Shown here: piece by piece, positions 1 through 7,118 of the stretch
How the letters are laid out: every line of letters starts with the position of its first letter
How positions within the stretch are numbered: the stretch's first letter is position 1
From: JBMNNU01 sp050942695
GTDB taxonomy: Bacteria > Chloroflexota > UBA6077
Length of the DNA stretch: 11,713 bases
Direction: 5' to 3'
Assembly: GCA_050942695.1 (NCBI GenBank)
Contig: JBMNNU010000091.1
Coordinates: forward strand, 1-11,713
The notes under the pieces: generated by a model
Told to the model about the DNA's origin: nothing
Database searches by the model: none
What the model saw: the letters and a program-made list of their open reading frames with translations, nothing else
Program-made: the position numbers and the translations under genes

Positions 1-1
1 T

Positions 2-271
2 GCCGACACAGCAGCCCCTCGAATCATCCCTACCAAACGGCCTTTGAACGAAAACCCTGTAATAATGACAGTTCCCACAGCCACGATGTCTCCAAATCCC
101 ACCGTGCTATCTGCGTCTTCTAATAAAGAAACAACCACCGATAACTCACAACAACCGATGACATTCGTGAGTCGCAATGACATTGTTGTGGCCGGAATAT
201 TCCCAGTTGCCCTGCTGATAGGAATTGCGGTTATCCTACAATCACTAACAGCCCGACAACAACATATCTGA
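2..271 (+). CDS. C-terminal part of a membrane-anchored protein with Thr/Pro/Ser stalk (5' end outside window)
   Basis: The frame is open from the first bases of the window to a TGA at 269-271, so this is the last 89 residues of a longer protein. A TTG at 44 could start a 75-residue protein, but the frame is open upstream and I see no convincing ribosome site there, so a partial gene is preferred. The visible part has a low-complexity stretch rich in Thr, Pro, Ser and Asn (for example VPTATMSPNPTVLSAS), then one hydrophobic helix (VVAGIFPVALLIGIAVIL) and a short tail ending in RQQHI. This is the layout of a surface protein held by a C-terminal membrane anchor. A chain-length regulator (Wzz-like) tail is an alternative, but the usual proline-rich motif before its second helix is not obvious. 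The stop lies 7 bases before the permease start, so the gene probably belongs to the same operon. Function not recognised. Confidence 0.6.
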   Translation, partial: ADTAAPRIIPTKRPLNENPVIMTVPTATMSPNPTVLSASSNKETTTDNSQQPMTFVSRNDIVVAGIFPVALLIGIAVILQSLTARQQHI

Positions 272-278
272 GATATAG

Positions 279-1061
279 ATGTTTGCCTTCCTGAAAACCC
301 TGTTATCCTATCGAGACCTACTTTTAATGTGGACCTTGCGGGAAATCAAGGTTCGCTACAAGCAGTCGATCTTGGGGGGAGCTTGGGCGGTTTTGCAGCC
401 GCTGTCGTTGACGCTGGTGTTTACGGTGGTCTTTTCCTATCTGGTCCGTGTCCCCAGTGACGGCATTCCTTATCCGATCTTCGCCTACTCGGCAGTACTG
501 CCCTGGACTCTTCTGGCTACATCGATAAGTTTTGCAGTACCCAGTCTGGTGAACAACAGCTCGCTCGTGACCAAGATCTACTTCCCAAGGGAGATCATAC
601 CTCTGGCGTCTATCGGGGCTGCAATAATCGATTTCCTAGTGGCGGCTCTTATCTTCATCGGCATGATGATATTGTTTCGTATCCCCCCCACGAGTTCCCT
701 GATATGGCTGCTGCCTCTCTTGCTTATCCAGATAGCTCTGATGATCGGCGTTAGCCTCCTAGCCTCCGCCATAAACGTCTTCTATCGGGATATCCGACTT
801 GTGGTGCCACTAGCGCTTCAGATTTGGATGTACGCCTCGCCAGTCATCTATCCGGTGAGCGTGGTTCCGGAATCTTTACGGCTTCTCTACATGCTTAATC
901 CCATGGCTGGACTGATCACCAGCTATCGACGGGTAATCTTGGAGTACCAGCCACCATTGGCAATGGATTTGCTGGTGGCCGCGGCCGTGAGTTTGCTGCT
1001 GTGTGTTCTCGGCTACTCCTATTTCAAGCGCTGGGAACCGGGCTTCGCCGATGTCGTGTAA
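279..1061 (+). CDS. wzm: ABC-2 type polysaccharide export permease (Wzm-like)
   Basis: Membrane subunit of an ABC exporter that moves a lipid-linked glycan across the inner membrane, working with the ATPase encoded next. The 260-residue length is usual for Wzm/TagG/KpsM permeases. The N-terminal amphipathic signature LREIKVRYKQSILGGAW is at about residues 20-36. About six hydrophobic helices follow, at roughly 34-57, 66-88, 110-134, 141-166, 172-195 and 229-249. The family motif NVFYRDI is at 166-172, with SPVIYP at 187-192 and NPM at 207-209. The C-terminus YFKRWEPGFADVV is characteristic. The ATG is 7 bases after the preceding stop. The call to the polysaccharide/teichoic acid exporter family is firm. 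The exact substrate cannot be read from the sequence. Confidence 0.93.
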   Translation: MFAFLKTLLSYRDLLLMWTLREIKVRYKQSILGGAWAVLQPLSLTLVFTVVFSYLVRVPSDGIPYPIFAYSAVLPWTLLATSISFAVPSLVNNSSLVTKIYFPREIIPLASIGAAIIDFLVAALIFIGMMILFRIPPTSSLIWLLPLLLIQIALMIGVSLLASAINVFYRDIRLVVPLALQIWMYASPVIYPVSVVPESLRLLYMLNPMAGLITSYRRVILEYQPPLAMDLLVAAAVSLLLCVLGYSYFKRWEPGFADVV

Positions 1062-1109
1062 GACATTCCGGCTACCTGTGCCTCCAGTGGCATTAATGGA
1101 CATGATGCC

Positions 1110-2369
1110 ATGAATTCGCTTATCACGTTCGATCACGTTTCCAAGCGGTACCGCCGGTATGCTTCCAGAAGCTTTCGCGACGCCCTGTCTCGAGCCTTTC
1201 GTCGGTGCTTTTCCCGCTCTTCCTTTGAGCCTGAGGACGAGTGGCTGTGGGCGGTGCGTGACCTGACCTTTGATGTGAACCGTGGCCAAACCCTAGGGCT
1301 CATCGGCCCAAATGGAGCTGGTAAGACGACAGCTCTCAAGCTGCTCTCTCGGATTACCCAGCCTACTTCCGGCCGCATTAGAGTCAACGGAAGAGTGTCG
1401 GCTTTAATCGAGCTAGGGGCGGGTTTTCATCCAGAGCTGACGGGACGTGAGAATATATATTTAAATGGAACAATCCTGGGGATGAGTCGGAGAGAGATCG
1501 CAGCGAGATTTGACGACATAGTGGAATTCTCCGAGTTAGAACGTTTCATCGATACTCCGGTGAAGTTCTACTCTTCAGGAATGTACGCTCGTTTGGGATT
1601 CTCGGTTGCTGCACATACGAATCCGGATGTGCTTTTGGTCGACGAAGTCTTAGCCGTGGGCGATTACGCCTTTCAGCAGCGATGTTACCGTCGCATGAGG
1701 TCTCTTCAGAAAGACGGTACTACTATTCTCCTGGTCTCCCACAATTTCAATGCGATCAGCGACATCTGCGAAGAGGTCGTGGTCCTCAACCGTGGAAAGT
1801 CGGTGTTCCAGGGACCAACACCACAAGCCTTGGCGAAATACTCCGACTTAATTCGGATGTCATCCGTTGCGAAGTCCGGCATTAGTGTAGGCCAGGATGG
1901 CATTGCCCAGCGTCTAATGACACGCTCTGCGCAGATCGTGCACGTGCTCCTGGTAGATCATGTAGGTAGGCCGACTCAAATAGTGTCTCCCGGTGACTGG
2001 GTAACGTTGAGAGTCGACATCCAATTCTACGAAGATGCGCCTCACCCAGTTTTTGCCTGTTTTGTAAGAGACCATCGAGGCCAACTTGTGTACGACTACA
2101 CGACATCTTATCAAGGCGTCACGACTCCTTCATTCATCCGAGGAGAGCGAGCTACCGTTGAGTTCAAGCTGCAAATGAACGTTTTGGAGGGGATATACCA
2201 GATCGGCACAGACCTAGCATACCAGGACCTGACATGCTATTACGACCGCATGGAGTCGGTGGCCTCTCTAGTAGTGCTGGGGGGGAAAGGTGCGAAAGGT
2301 ATCGTCGATCTACGCTGCTCCATTCATTTACCTTATCGCCAAAGCTGCGAGATCTCCACAATAACATGA
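1110..2369 (+). CDS. wzt: ABC exporter ATPase with C-terminal glycan-recognition-type domain (Wzt-like)
   Basis: Nucleotide-binding subunit that powers the permease encoded just upstream. The ATPase domain covers about residues 1-245. It has Walker A GPNGAGKT at 66-73, the signature loop YSSGM at 154-158 (the degenerate form usual in polysaccharide exporters), Walker B LLVDE at 175-179, D-loop LAVGD at 181-185 and the switch histidine H211. An insert rich in Arg and Ser (about 15-40) precedes the core, as in many Wzt and TagH-like proteins. Residues about 270-405 form a second, beta-rich domain, matching the Wzt_C extension. In the E. coli O8/O9a type of system that domain binds the capped end of the glycan before export. 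At 419 residues it is the long form, not the short KpsT form. A 48-base gap separates it from the permease gene. Its TGA overlaps the next ATG. The Wzt_C call rests on length, position and fold impression. Confidence 0.93.
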   Translation: MNSLITFDHVSKRYRRYASRSFRDALSRAFRRCFSRSSFEPEDEWLWAVRDLTFDVNRGQTLGLIGPNGAGKTTALKLLSRITQPTSGRIRVNGRVSALIELGAGFHPELTGRENIYLNGTILGMSRREIAARFDDIVEFSELERFIDTPVKFYSSGMYARLGFSVAAHTNPDVLLVDEVLAVGDYAFQQRCYRRMRSLQKDGTTILLVSHNFNAISDICEEVVVLNRGKSVFQGPTPQALAKYSDLIRMSSVAKSGISVGQDGIAQRLMTRSAQIVHVLLVDHVGRPTQIVSPGDWVTLRVDIQFYEDAPHPVFACFVRDHRGQLVYDYTTSYQGVTTPSFIRGERATVEFKLQMNVLEGIYQIGTDLAYQDLTCYYDRMESVASLVVLGGKGAKGIVDLRCSIHLPYRQSCEISTIT

Positions 2370-3652
2370 GAGTATTCATATATCTGAATGAACTTGCGCG
2401 GCACTTTGGCCCTGGTATCCAGGCTGTTCTTCTAGCTACCGAATTAGAGCGACGTGGCGTTAGCGTCGTGGTATTCGTAGAACAAGGAGTGGCTTCTGGT
2501 AACCAGTATCTGAGTATGCTTCGGAGCAGGGGTGTCCGTGTAGTGGTGCCTGGGCTGTGGGCATTACGCATCGCACGATACCTGTCATTGCCTCGGCTAG
2601 TGCTTACCTTGTTGATACCGCTACGTCTGTTGCTGACTGTCCTAGATATGCTTTTACATCAACGGTCCATGAGACGGTCCTGGCAGGGAGTTCGTGGCCG
2701 ACTGAACCGATATTTACCGGTTTCGAGCCGACCTCTGATTTTGCGGTGGTTGCTCTTTTACCGCATGAGTCGTGAAAATCGGCGCGAGGCTGCAGACCTC
2801 GTACATAGCTTCACGGGTGTAGGCTCCGTGTTTGAGTGGGCACACAAAAACAGGGTGCCCATAGTGTATAACGAAAACATCGTGCCATCCGATCGCTTCG
2901 GAGTGGATTGGTGGCGAGACGTAAAACGCCACGCAAGTAAAGTTGGTCTTATGGTGTCGGTCTGTCACGCAGCCGAGCAGAGTATTCGGGACTTTCTGCA
3001 GTACAGAGGTCCGATTGCCGTGATACCGTGTATGGTGGCGGATCCTCTTGTTAATAGTGTCGATCCTGGTTCCCAATCAAGTATGCGAAATGGAAGAGTA
3101 GTTCTTGGCACAGCCGCGCGGCTTGATGCCGAAAAGGGCCACAGAGTATTGCTACAAGCCATTTTCATCGTCAACAAGCAGTTGGGGGAACAGATGCCCG
3201 AGTTCTGGATTGCGGGGGACGGTCCGGAGCGGGAGAGGCTTGAGGTGCTCGGACGCGAGTTACAGGTATGTTCAAACATTCGTTTCCTAGGATATTGCGG
3301 CTCTGATGAGATGGAAACCTTCTGGAGATCGATCGATATCTTAGTGCTGCCATCATTGTGGGAGGGTCTTCCCAACGTGATTCTCGAGGCCATGGCTCAT
3401 GGACAGCCGGTTATTGCCACTAGAGTCGGTGGTGTTCCCGAGGCTGTCTTGGACAATGTTACAGGTATAGTGGTTCAGCCAGGGAACGCTGACCACCTGG
3501 CACAGGCCATCATTCGTCTTACTGTTGATGGTAGTTTGCGTGCGAGCATGGGGAGGGCTGGGCGGACACGATACGAAAAGCTGTATCGACCGGAATTGGT
3601 TGTAAGGCGGTATCTATCAGCTTACGAGTCGGTAGCCAGTAAAGAGAGATGA
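2366..3652 (+). CDS. Glycosyltransferase family 4 (GT-B fold)
   Basis: Retaining glycosyltransferase that would transfer a sugar from a nucleotide donor to the growing glycan at the cytoplasmic face. The start is the ATG overlapping the ATPase stop (ATGA), because MRVFIYLNEL is a typical first beta strand. Open frame continues upstream but runs inside the ATPase gene. The 428-residue product has an acceptor-side N-terminal half and the conserved C-terminal donor domain. GTAARLDAEKGH is at 248-259, AGDGPE at 283-288, and the EX7E motif EGLPNVILE has its glutamates at 333 and 341, followed by AMAHGQPVIATRVGGVPE. An unusual Leu- and Arg-rich stretch at about 66-135 probably sits against the membrane. 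The enzyme class is secure; sugar and linkage cannot be told. Confidence 0.9.
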   Translation: MRVFIYLNELARHFGPGIQAVLLATELERRGVSVVVFVEQGVASGNQYLSMLRSRGVRVVVPGLWALRIARYLSLPRLVLTLLIPLRLLLTVLDMLLHQRSMRRSWQGVRGRLNRYLPVSSRPLILRWLLFYRMSRENRREAADLVHSFTGVGSVFEWAHKNRVPIVYNENIVPSDRFGVDWWRDVKRHASKVGLMVSVCHAAEQSIRDFLQYRGPIAVIPCMVADPLVNSVDPGSQSSMRNGRVVLGTAARLDAEKGHRVLLQAIFIVNKQLGEQMPEFWIAGDGPERERLEVLGRELQVCSNIRFLGYCGSDEMETFWRSIDILVLPSLWEGLPNVILEAMAHGQPVIATRVGGVPEAVLDNVTGIVVQPGNADHLAQAIIRLTVDGSLRASMGRAGRTRYEKLYRPELVVRRYLSAYESVASKER

Positions 3653-4725
3653 AGGTCAGCATTATTACACCAGTCTACAACGGCTCTAGAACCATCCGCC
3701 AGACCATCGATAGCGTCCTTGCTCAAACCGAGCCGGACTGGGAACAAATCATCATCGATGACGGCTCCACAGACTCCACCAGTAGCATCGTCCAGTCCTA
3801 TGCCGACGATCGTATCCGGTATTACTTCCAGTCTAACACTGGCCGATCCGAAGCCCGGAACCGGGCCATGGATCTGGCACGGGGTCAATACCTGCTTTTC
3901 TTGGATGCTGATGACTGGTTGCTACCCAACGCTCTGAAGGTTCACCTGGCTTTTCTCTCAGATCATCCCGAGTTCGGCGTCAGCGTCAGTGACGGTTACT
4001 TCTGCACTGATGAAGGGAAAGAGTTGGTCAGCCTATCGGAGCGTCGAGGCGCGGTTTCTTCTGGCGACGTACTATCCCGTATCGTTGTGGAAGCCAACCT
4101 GATTGGCGCTCCTCTATGTGTCATGATGCGTCGAAAGCTCGTGCAGGCCCATCACCTACGCTTCGACCCAGAGCTCGAAATCGGCGAGGATTGGCTCTTT
4201 TTGATCGAGGTTGCCTATCGCACGCACTTTGGCTTTATCGACGATGTGACCTGCATGTATAGATGGCACGAGAGGAGCACAACCCGAAGCACCTTGGAGG
4301 CAATCTACAAAGATCAGTTGTGGCGTGGACGGGAGAAGGTGATGCGAGCCCCCTACTTCGATGGCTTGCCTGTTGCGACACGCCGCTATTTTTTCTATCA
4401 GTTATTGGTGGACCTTCTAGCTGGCGAGCCAGCCAAGCAACATATTGTGCTGGCCTCAGAGCAATTTCGTGCCCTGCCCCGTAGTATTCGTGGGCAGTTG
4501 CTTCGCTACACTGCGCTGCAGTATTTAAGTAGCGAGGGAAATCTTCCAAATGCAAAAAGATGGTCGTTAGCCGCACTCAGGGAGGCACCCTGGGATATCA
4601 GATCATTAGTCATCGCGGTACTACTATTCACTAATCTCCAAATCGCGGCGTCGATACTTGATCGTTATCGGAGTGGTTCTAACAAGCGTCGATTTGGCGA
4701 TACATTGAATCTCCTCACACACTGA
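3649..4725 (+). CDS. Glycosyltransferase family 2 (GT-A fold)
   Basis: Inverting glycosyltransferase using a nucleotide-sugar donor at the cytoplasmic face. Its ATG overlaps the previous stop (ATGA), which suggests translational coupling. The 358-residue product starts with the classical strand VSIITPVYNG. It carries DDGSTD at 37-42 for the nucleotide, the DxD-type metal motif DADD at 86-89, and GEDW at 179-182 with the likely catalytic acidic residue. The GT-A domain ends near residue 215. The remaining 140 residues are mostly helical, with an Ala/Leu pattern near 304-318 resembling one TPR-like helix pair, and a hydrophobic segment (IRSLVIAVLLF) that may touch the membrane. The family call is firm; substrate unknown. 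Confidence 0.9.
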   Translation: MKVSIITPVYNGSRTIRQTIDSVLAQTEPDWEQIIIDDGSTDSTSSIVQSYADDRIRYYFQSNTGRSEARNRAMDLARGQYLLFLDADDWLLPNALKVHLAFLSDHPEFGVSVSDGYFCTDEGKELVSLSERRGAVSSGDVLSRIVVEANLIGAPLCVMMRRKLVQAHHLRFDPELEIGEDWLFLIEVAYRTHFGFIDDVTCMYRWHERSTTRSTLEAIYKDQLWRGREKVMRAPYFDGLPVATRRYFFYQLLVDLLAGEPAKQHIVLASEQFRALPRSIRGQLLRYTALQYLSSEGNLPNAKRWSLAALREAPWDIRSLVIAVLLFTNLQIAASILDRYRSGSNKRRFGDTLNLLTH

Positions 4726-4762
4726 CTCTCTTTGAGTTGTAAGGCTTGTGGACCTTCGCCGG

Positions 4763-5983
4763 ATGATGCGCATTGCTGTATTCCATGATCTTCCTTCTGG
4801 TGGGGCCAAACGGTCGCTCCACGAACAGTTAAAGCGACTATCTTCAGAATTCGATCTGTATGTCTACACCCTGGATACCGCGGACAGCGCTTTCTGCAGC
4901 CTGCATCCCTACGTTCGCAGCCATCATGTGTTCCATTTTACTCCGCCAAGATTTTATCGGAGTCCTCTTGGGCGGCTGAATCAATTTGAGCGCTGGCGGG
5001 GCTTGCGCCGCTTAGATCGTCTTGCGCAGGACATAGCTCTTGAAATAGACGCGATGGGCTTTGATGCAGTATTTGCACAGCCATGCATGTGGAGCCAGGC
5101 CCCGCTAGTGATCAGCTACCTGCGTACACCTGTCCTCTACTATTTGCACGAACCGCCTCGCTACCTTTATGAGTCATCTTCTAGGCTTGACGCCGGTTCA
5201 AAATCCTGGAGGGCTATAGTGGATCGTGCTGATCCCACGATCCGCCTCTATCGTGATACCGCCCGACGTCTAGATTTGAAGGCTACGAGGGCAGCGCAAG
5301 CTGTTCTCGTCAACTCTGCATACATGCAAGACGTGGTAGCCAGTATCTACAAGATCGATTCCGCGGTTTGCTATCACGGAGTGGACACCGCTATCTTTCG
5401 ACCTCGATCAGATGTGGCGAGGCGAGGATATGTCCTGTCAGTAGGGTCGATTCAGCCTAGCAAGGGTTTCGACTTCTTGATTGAGAGCCTGGGCAGATTA
5501 TCCGAAAAGGTGCGGCCGAGCCTTCGCCTGATAGGGAATTCGGAGATCGTGGGGGAACGCAGATATTTGGAATCTCTAGCAGGACGATGGAGCGTGGATC
5601 TGCGTATTGATGTGGGGGTGTCTCAGGATGAACTAGTTCGGGCATACAATGAGGCCGCACTGGTAGTTTACGCCCCCTGGCATGAACCGTTTGGCTTGGT
5701 GCCGTTGGAGGCGATGGCTTGTGGTACCCCTTTGGTGGCAGTGGCTGATGGAGGTGTTCGTGAGTCGGTGGTGGACGGGGTGACGGGGTTGCTCGTTCCG
5801 CGGGACAAGCAAGCCTTTGCTGAAGCCACTCAAACACTTCTGCTGCATTCCAAGTTGCGCGATGAATACGGTCATCAAGCACGAGAGCATGTACTTTGTC
5901 ACTGGACGTGGGAACGCTCGGTCGAACAGTTGCAGATCCATTTGAGAGATGTTGCTGGCAAAAGGGCGATAGTCCACACCTAA
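4763..5983 (+). CDS. Glycosyltransferase family 4 (GT-B fold)
   Basis: Second retaining GT4 enzyme of the cluster. Possible starts are GTG 4748, ATG 4763 and ATG 4766, all in frame. I prefer 4763 because MMRIAVFHDLPSGGAKR begins directly with the first beta strand and glycine loop of the fold. The GTG has AAGG only three bases ahead, so it is not excluded. Counting from 4763 (406 residues), the protein shows SGGAKR at about 12-17, YYLHEPPRYLYE near 126-137, a donor-domain start VGSIQPSKGFDFLIES at about 227-242 and the EX7E motif EPFGLVPLE at 308-316, followed by AMACGTPLVAVADGGVRE. All key residues of an active GT4 are present. It lies about 20-40 bases after the preceding GT2 gene, probably in the same transcript. 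It is distinct from the GT4 at 2366, which has a longer N-terminal insert. Acceptor and sugar are unknown. Confidence 0.9.
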   Translation: MMRIAVFHDLPSGGAKRSLHEQLKRLSSEFDLYVYTLDTADSAFCSLHPYVRSHHVFHFTPPRFYRSPLGRLNQFERWRGLRRLDRLAQDIALEIDAMGFDAVFAQPCMWSQAPLVISYLRTPVLYYLHEPPRYLYESSSRLDAGSKSWRAIVDRADPTIRLYRDTARRLDLKATRAAQAVLVNSAYMQDVVASIYKIDSAVCYHGVDTAIFRPRSDVARRGYVLSVGSIQPSKGFDFLIESLGRLSEKVRPSLRLIGNSEIVGERRYLESLAGRWSVDLRIDVGVSQDELVRAYNEAALVVYAPWHEPFGLVPLEAMACGTPLVAVADGGVRESVVDGVTGLLVPRDKQAFAEATQTLLLHSKLRDEYGHQAREHVLCHWTWERSVEQLQIHLRDVAGKRAIVHT

Positions 5984-6085
5984 CGGCAATTTGCTATCCC
6001 TGATAACAATAATGCAGGGTTAGGGGAATGCGAATAGAGATTATCGGGAAGCGATGTCATAGTCCTGGTTGGGGAGACACAAGGA

Positions 6086-7057
6086 ATGGCCAGAGCGAGT
6101 GATTATCCGCGTGTGAGTATTGTTATCCTCAACTGGAATCGACCTGCCGATACCATTATCTGCCTTCATTCCCTTGAAAAGCTGGACTATCCTTCGTACG
6201 AAATAGTGGTTGTCGACAATGGCTCGACGGACGACTCGGTGCGGAAGATCGGGTCTACATTTCCTTACCTAGACATCCTTGAGCTGGGACACAACCAAGG
6301 ATATGCAGCAGGCAACAATGTAGGAATCCGCCATGCGCTCGCTAATGGGTCCGATTATTTCCTTATCTTGAACAACGATACCATAGTAGCACCGACGATG
6401 CTGACGGAATTGGTAAAGGTTGCCGAATCTTATCCGGATGCCGGCATGGTTGGTCCTACGATGTACTGCATGGATTCACCCGATACTGTTTTTGCTGCTG
6501 GGAGCTTTGTAGATTGGTGGCGAGGTGTCGTCTGGCACCGGGGGATGTTTCAGCCGGTTGGCACGTACGCGCAATCTACAGAACCGGAATCTGTAGACTT
6601 CATTGCTGGTTGTTGCGTGCTCGTTCGCAGGCAGGTGGTCGAGATGGCTGGTGCTCTAGACCCTATTTACCACCTGAACTACGAGGATGTCGAGTGGTGT
6701 GCGCGAGTTCAGCGCCATGGCTTCAAACTGTTGTATGCGCCTCGAGCCGTAATGTGGCACAAGGTCTCCGCCTCTCTGGGGAAGACTTCGCCGTGCAACA
6801 GCTATTACATGACACGCAATGCGCTTTTGTTCTTCTGGAAGAATAGCCCGCCCCATATTCGCTGGCTTCCTGTCTTGCATGTGATGTTCCGCGCGCTACG
6901 GACGGTAGCCGCTTGGAGCTTAAAGCCTAGCTATTGGGACCGGTCGTACGGTCTGAGACGCGACGCCATTGTTTTAGGGATGAGAGATTTCCTTCAGGGA
7001 CGTTTTGGGGAGATGGGGCCGGACGTTGCACGAGTCTGCTATGCGACCGAATCTTAA
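6086..7057 (+). CDS. Glycosyltransferase family 2, WbbL/rhamnosyltransferase-like
   Basis: Inverting glycosyltransferase of the subgroup that includes rhamnosyltransferases such as WbbL. The start is supported by GGGGAG at 6071-6076, nine bases before the ATG. The 323-residue protein has VSIVILNWNRP at 10-20, VVVDNGSTDDS at 41-51, NQGYAAGNN at 70-78, the metal-binding LNNDT at 95-99 (NND replacing the usual DxD, common in this subgroup) and YEDVEWC at 199-205 with the likely catalytic base. A basic, aromatic-rich C-terminal segment (about 245-300) may lie on the membrane. The 102-base gap before it (5984-6085) contains no gene and no clear sigma-70 promoter. It holds only an imperfect inverted repeat (TCCCTGATAA at 5997, TTATCGGGA at 6041), so a new transcription start here is possible but unproven. 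The rhamnosyl assignment is by resemblance only. Confidence 0.9.
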   Translation: MARASDYPRVSIVILNWNRPADTIICLHSLEKLDYPSYEIVVVDNGSTDDSVRKIGSTFPYLDILELGHNQGYAAGNNVGIRHALANGSDYFLILNNDTIVAPTMLTELVKVAESYPDAGMVGPTMYCMDSPDTVFAAGSFVDWWRGVVWHRGMFQPVGTYAQSTEPESVDFIAGCCVLVRRQVVEMAGALDPIYHLNYEDVEWCARVQRHGFKLLYAPRAVMWHKVSASLGKTSPCNSYYMTRNALLFFWKNSPPHIRWLPVLHVMFRALRTVAAWSLKPSYWDRSYGLRRDAIVLGMRDFLQGRFGEMGPDVARVCYATES

Positions 7058-7118
7058 GCCATATCCATTCAGGCTGTTGCGGCCGTTCGCTTCTTCACGC
7101 GCCTCGGCAGGCCACCTG

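Noticed and set aside
876..1289. 137-codon open frame on the minus strand
   Set aside because: It spans the permease end and ATPase start in antisense, with no recognisable motif; both + strand genes have clear family motifs.
2234..2365. Upstream start at 2234 for the first GT4 gene
   Set aside because: It lies entirely inside the ATPase gene; the ATG at 2366 gives the standard first beta strand and a typical ATGA overlap.
5984..6085. Inverted repeat (5997-6006 with 6041-6049) and a 24-codon frame from 6028 in the gap before the GT2 gene
   Set aside because: The repeat has a one-base bulge and a 34-base loop and no T-run. The short frame overlaps the real gene's ribosome site and has no protein character.
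7005..7118. Earlier starts (TTG 7005, ATG 7041) for the ligase-family gene
   Set aside because: TTG 7005 is deep inside the preceding GT2 gene. ATG 7041 is possible but has a weak ribosome site; ATG 7119 has a better one and begins just before the first helix.
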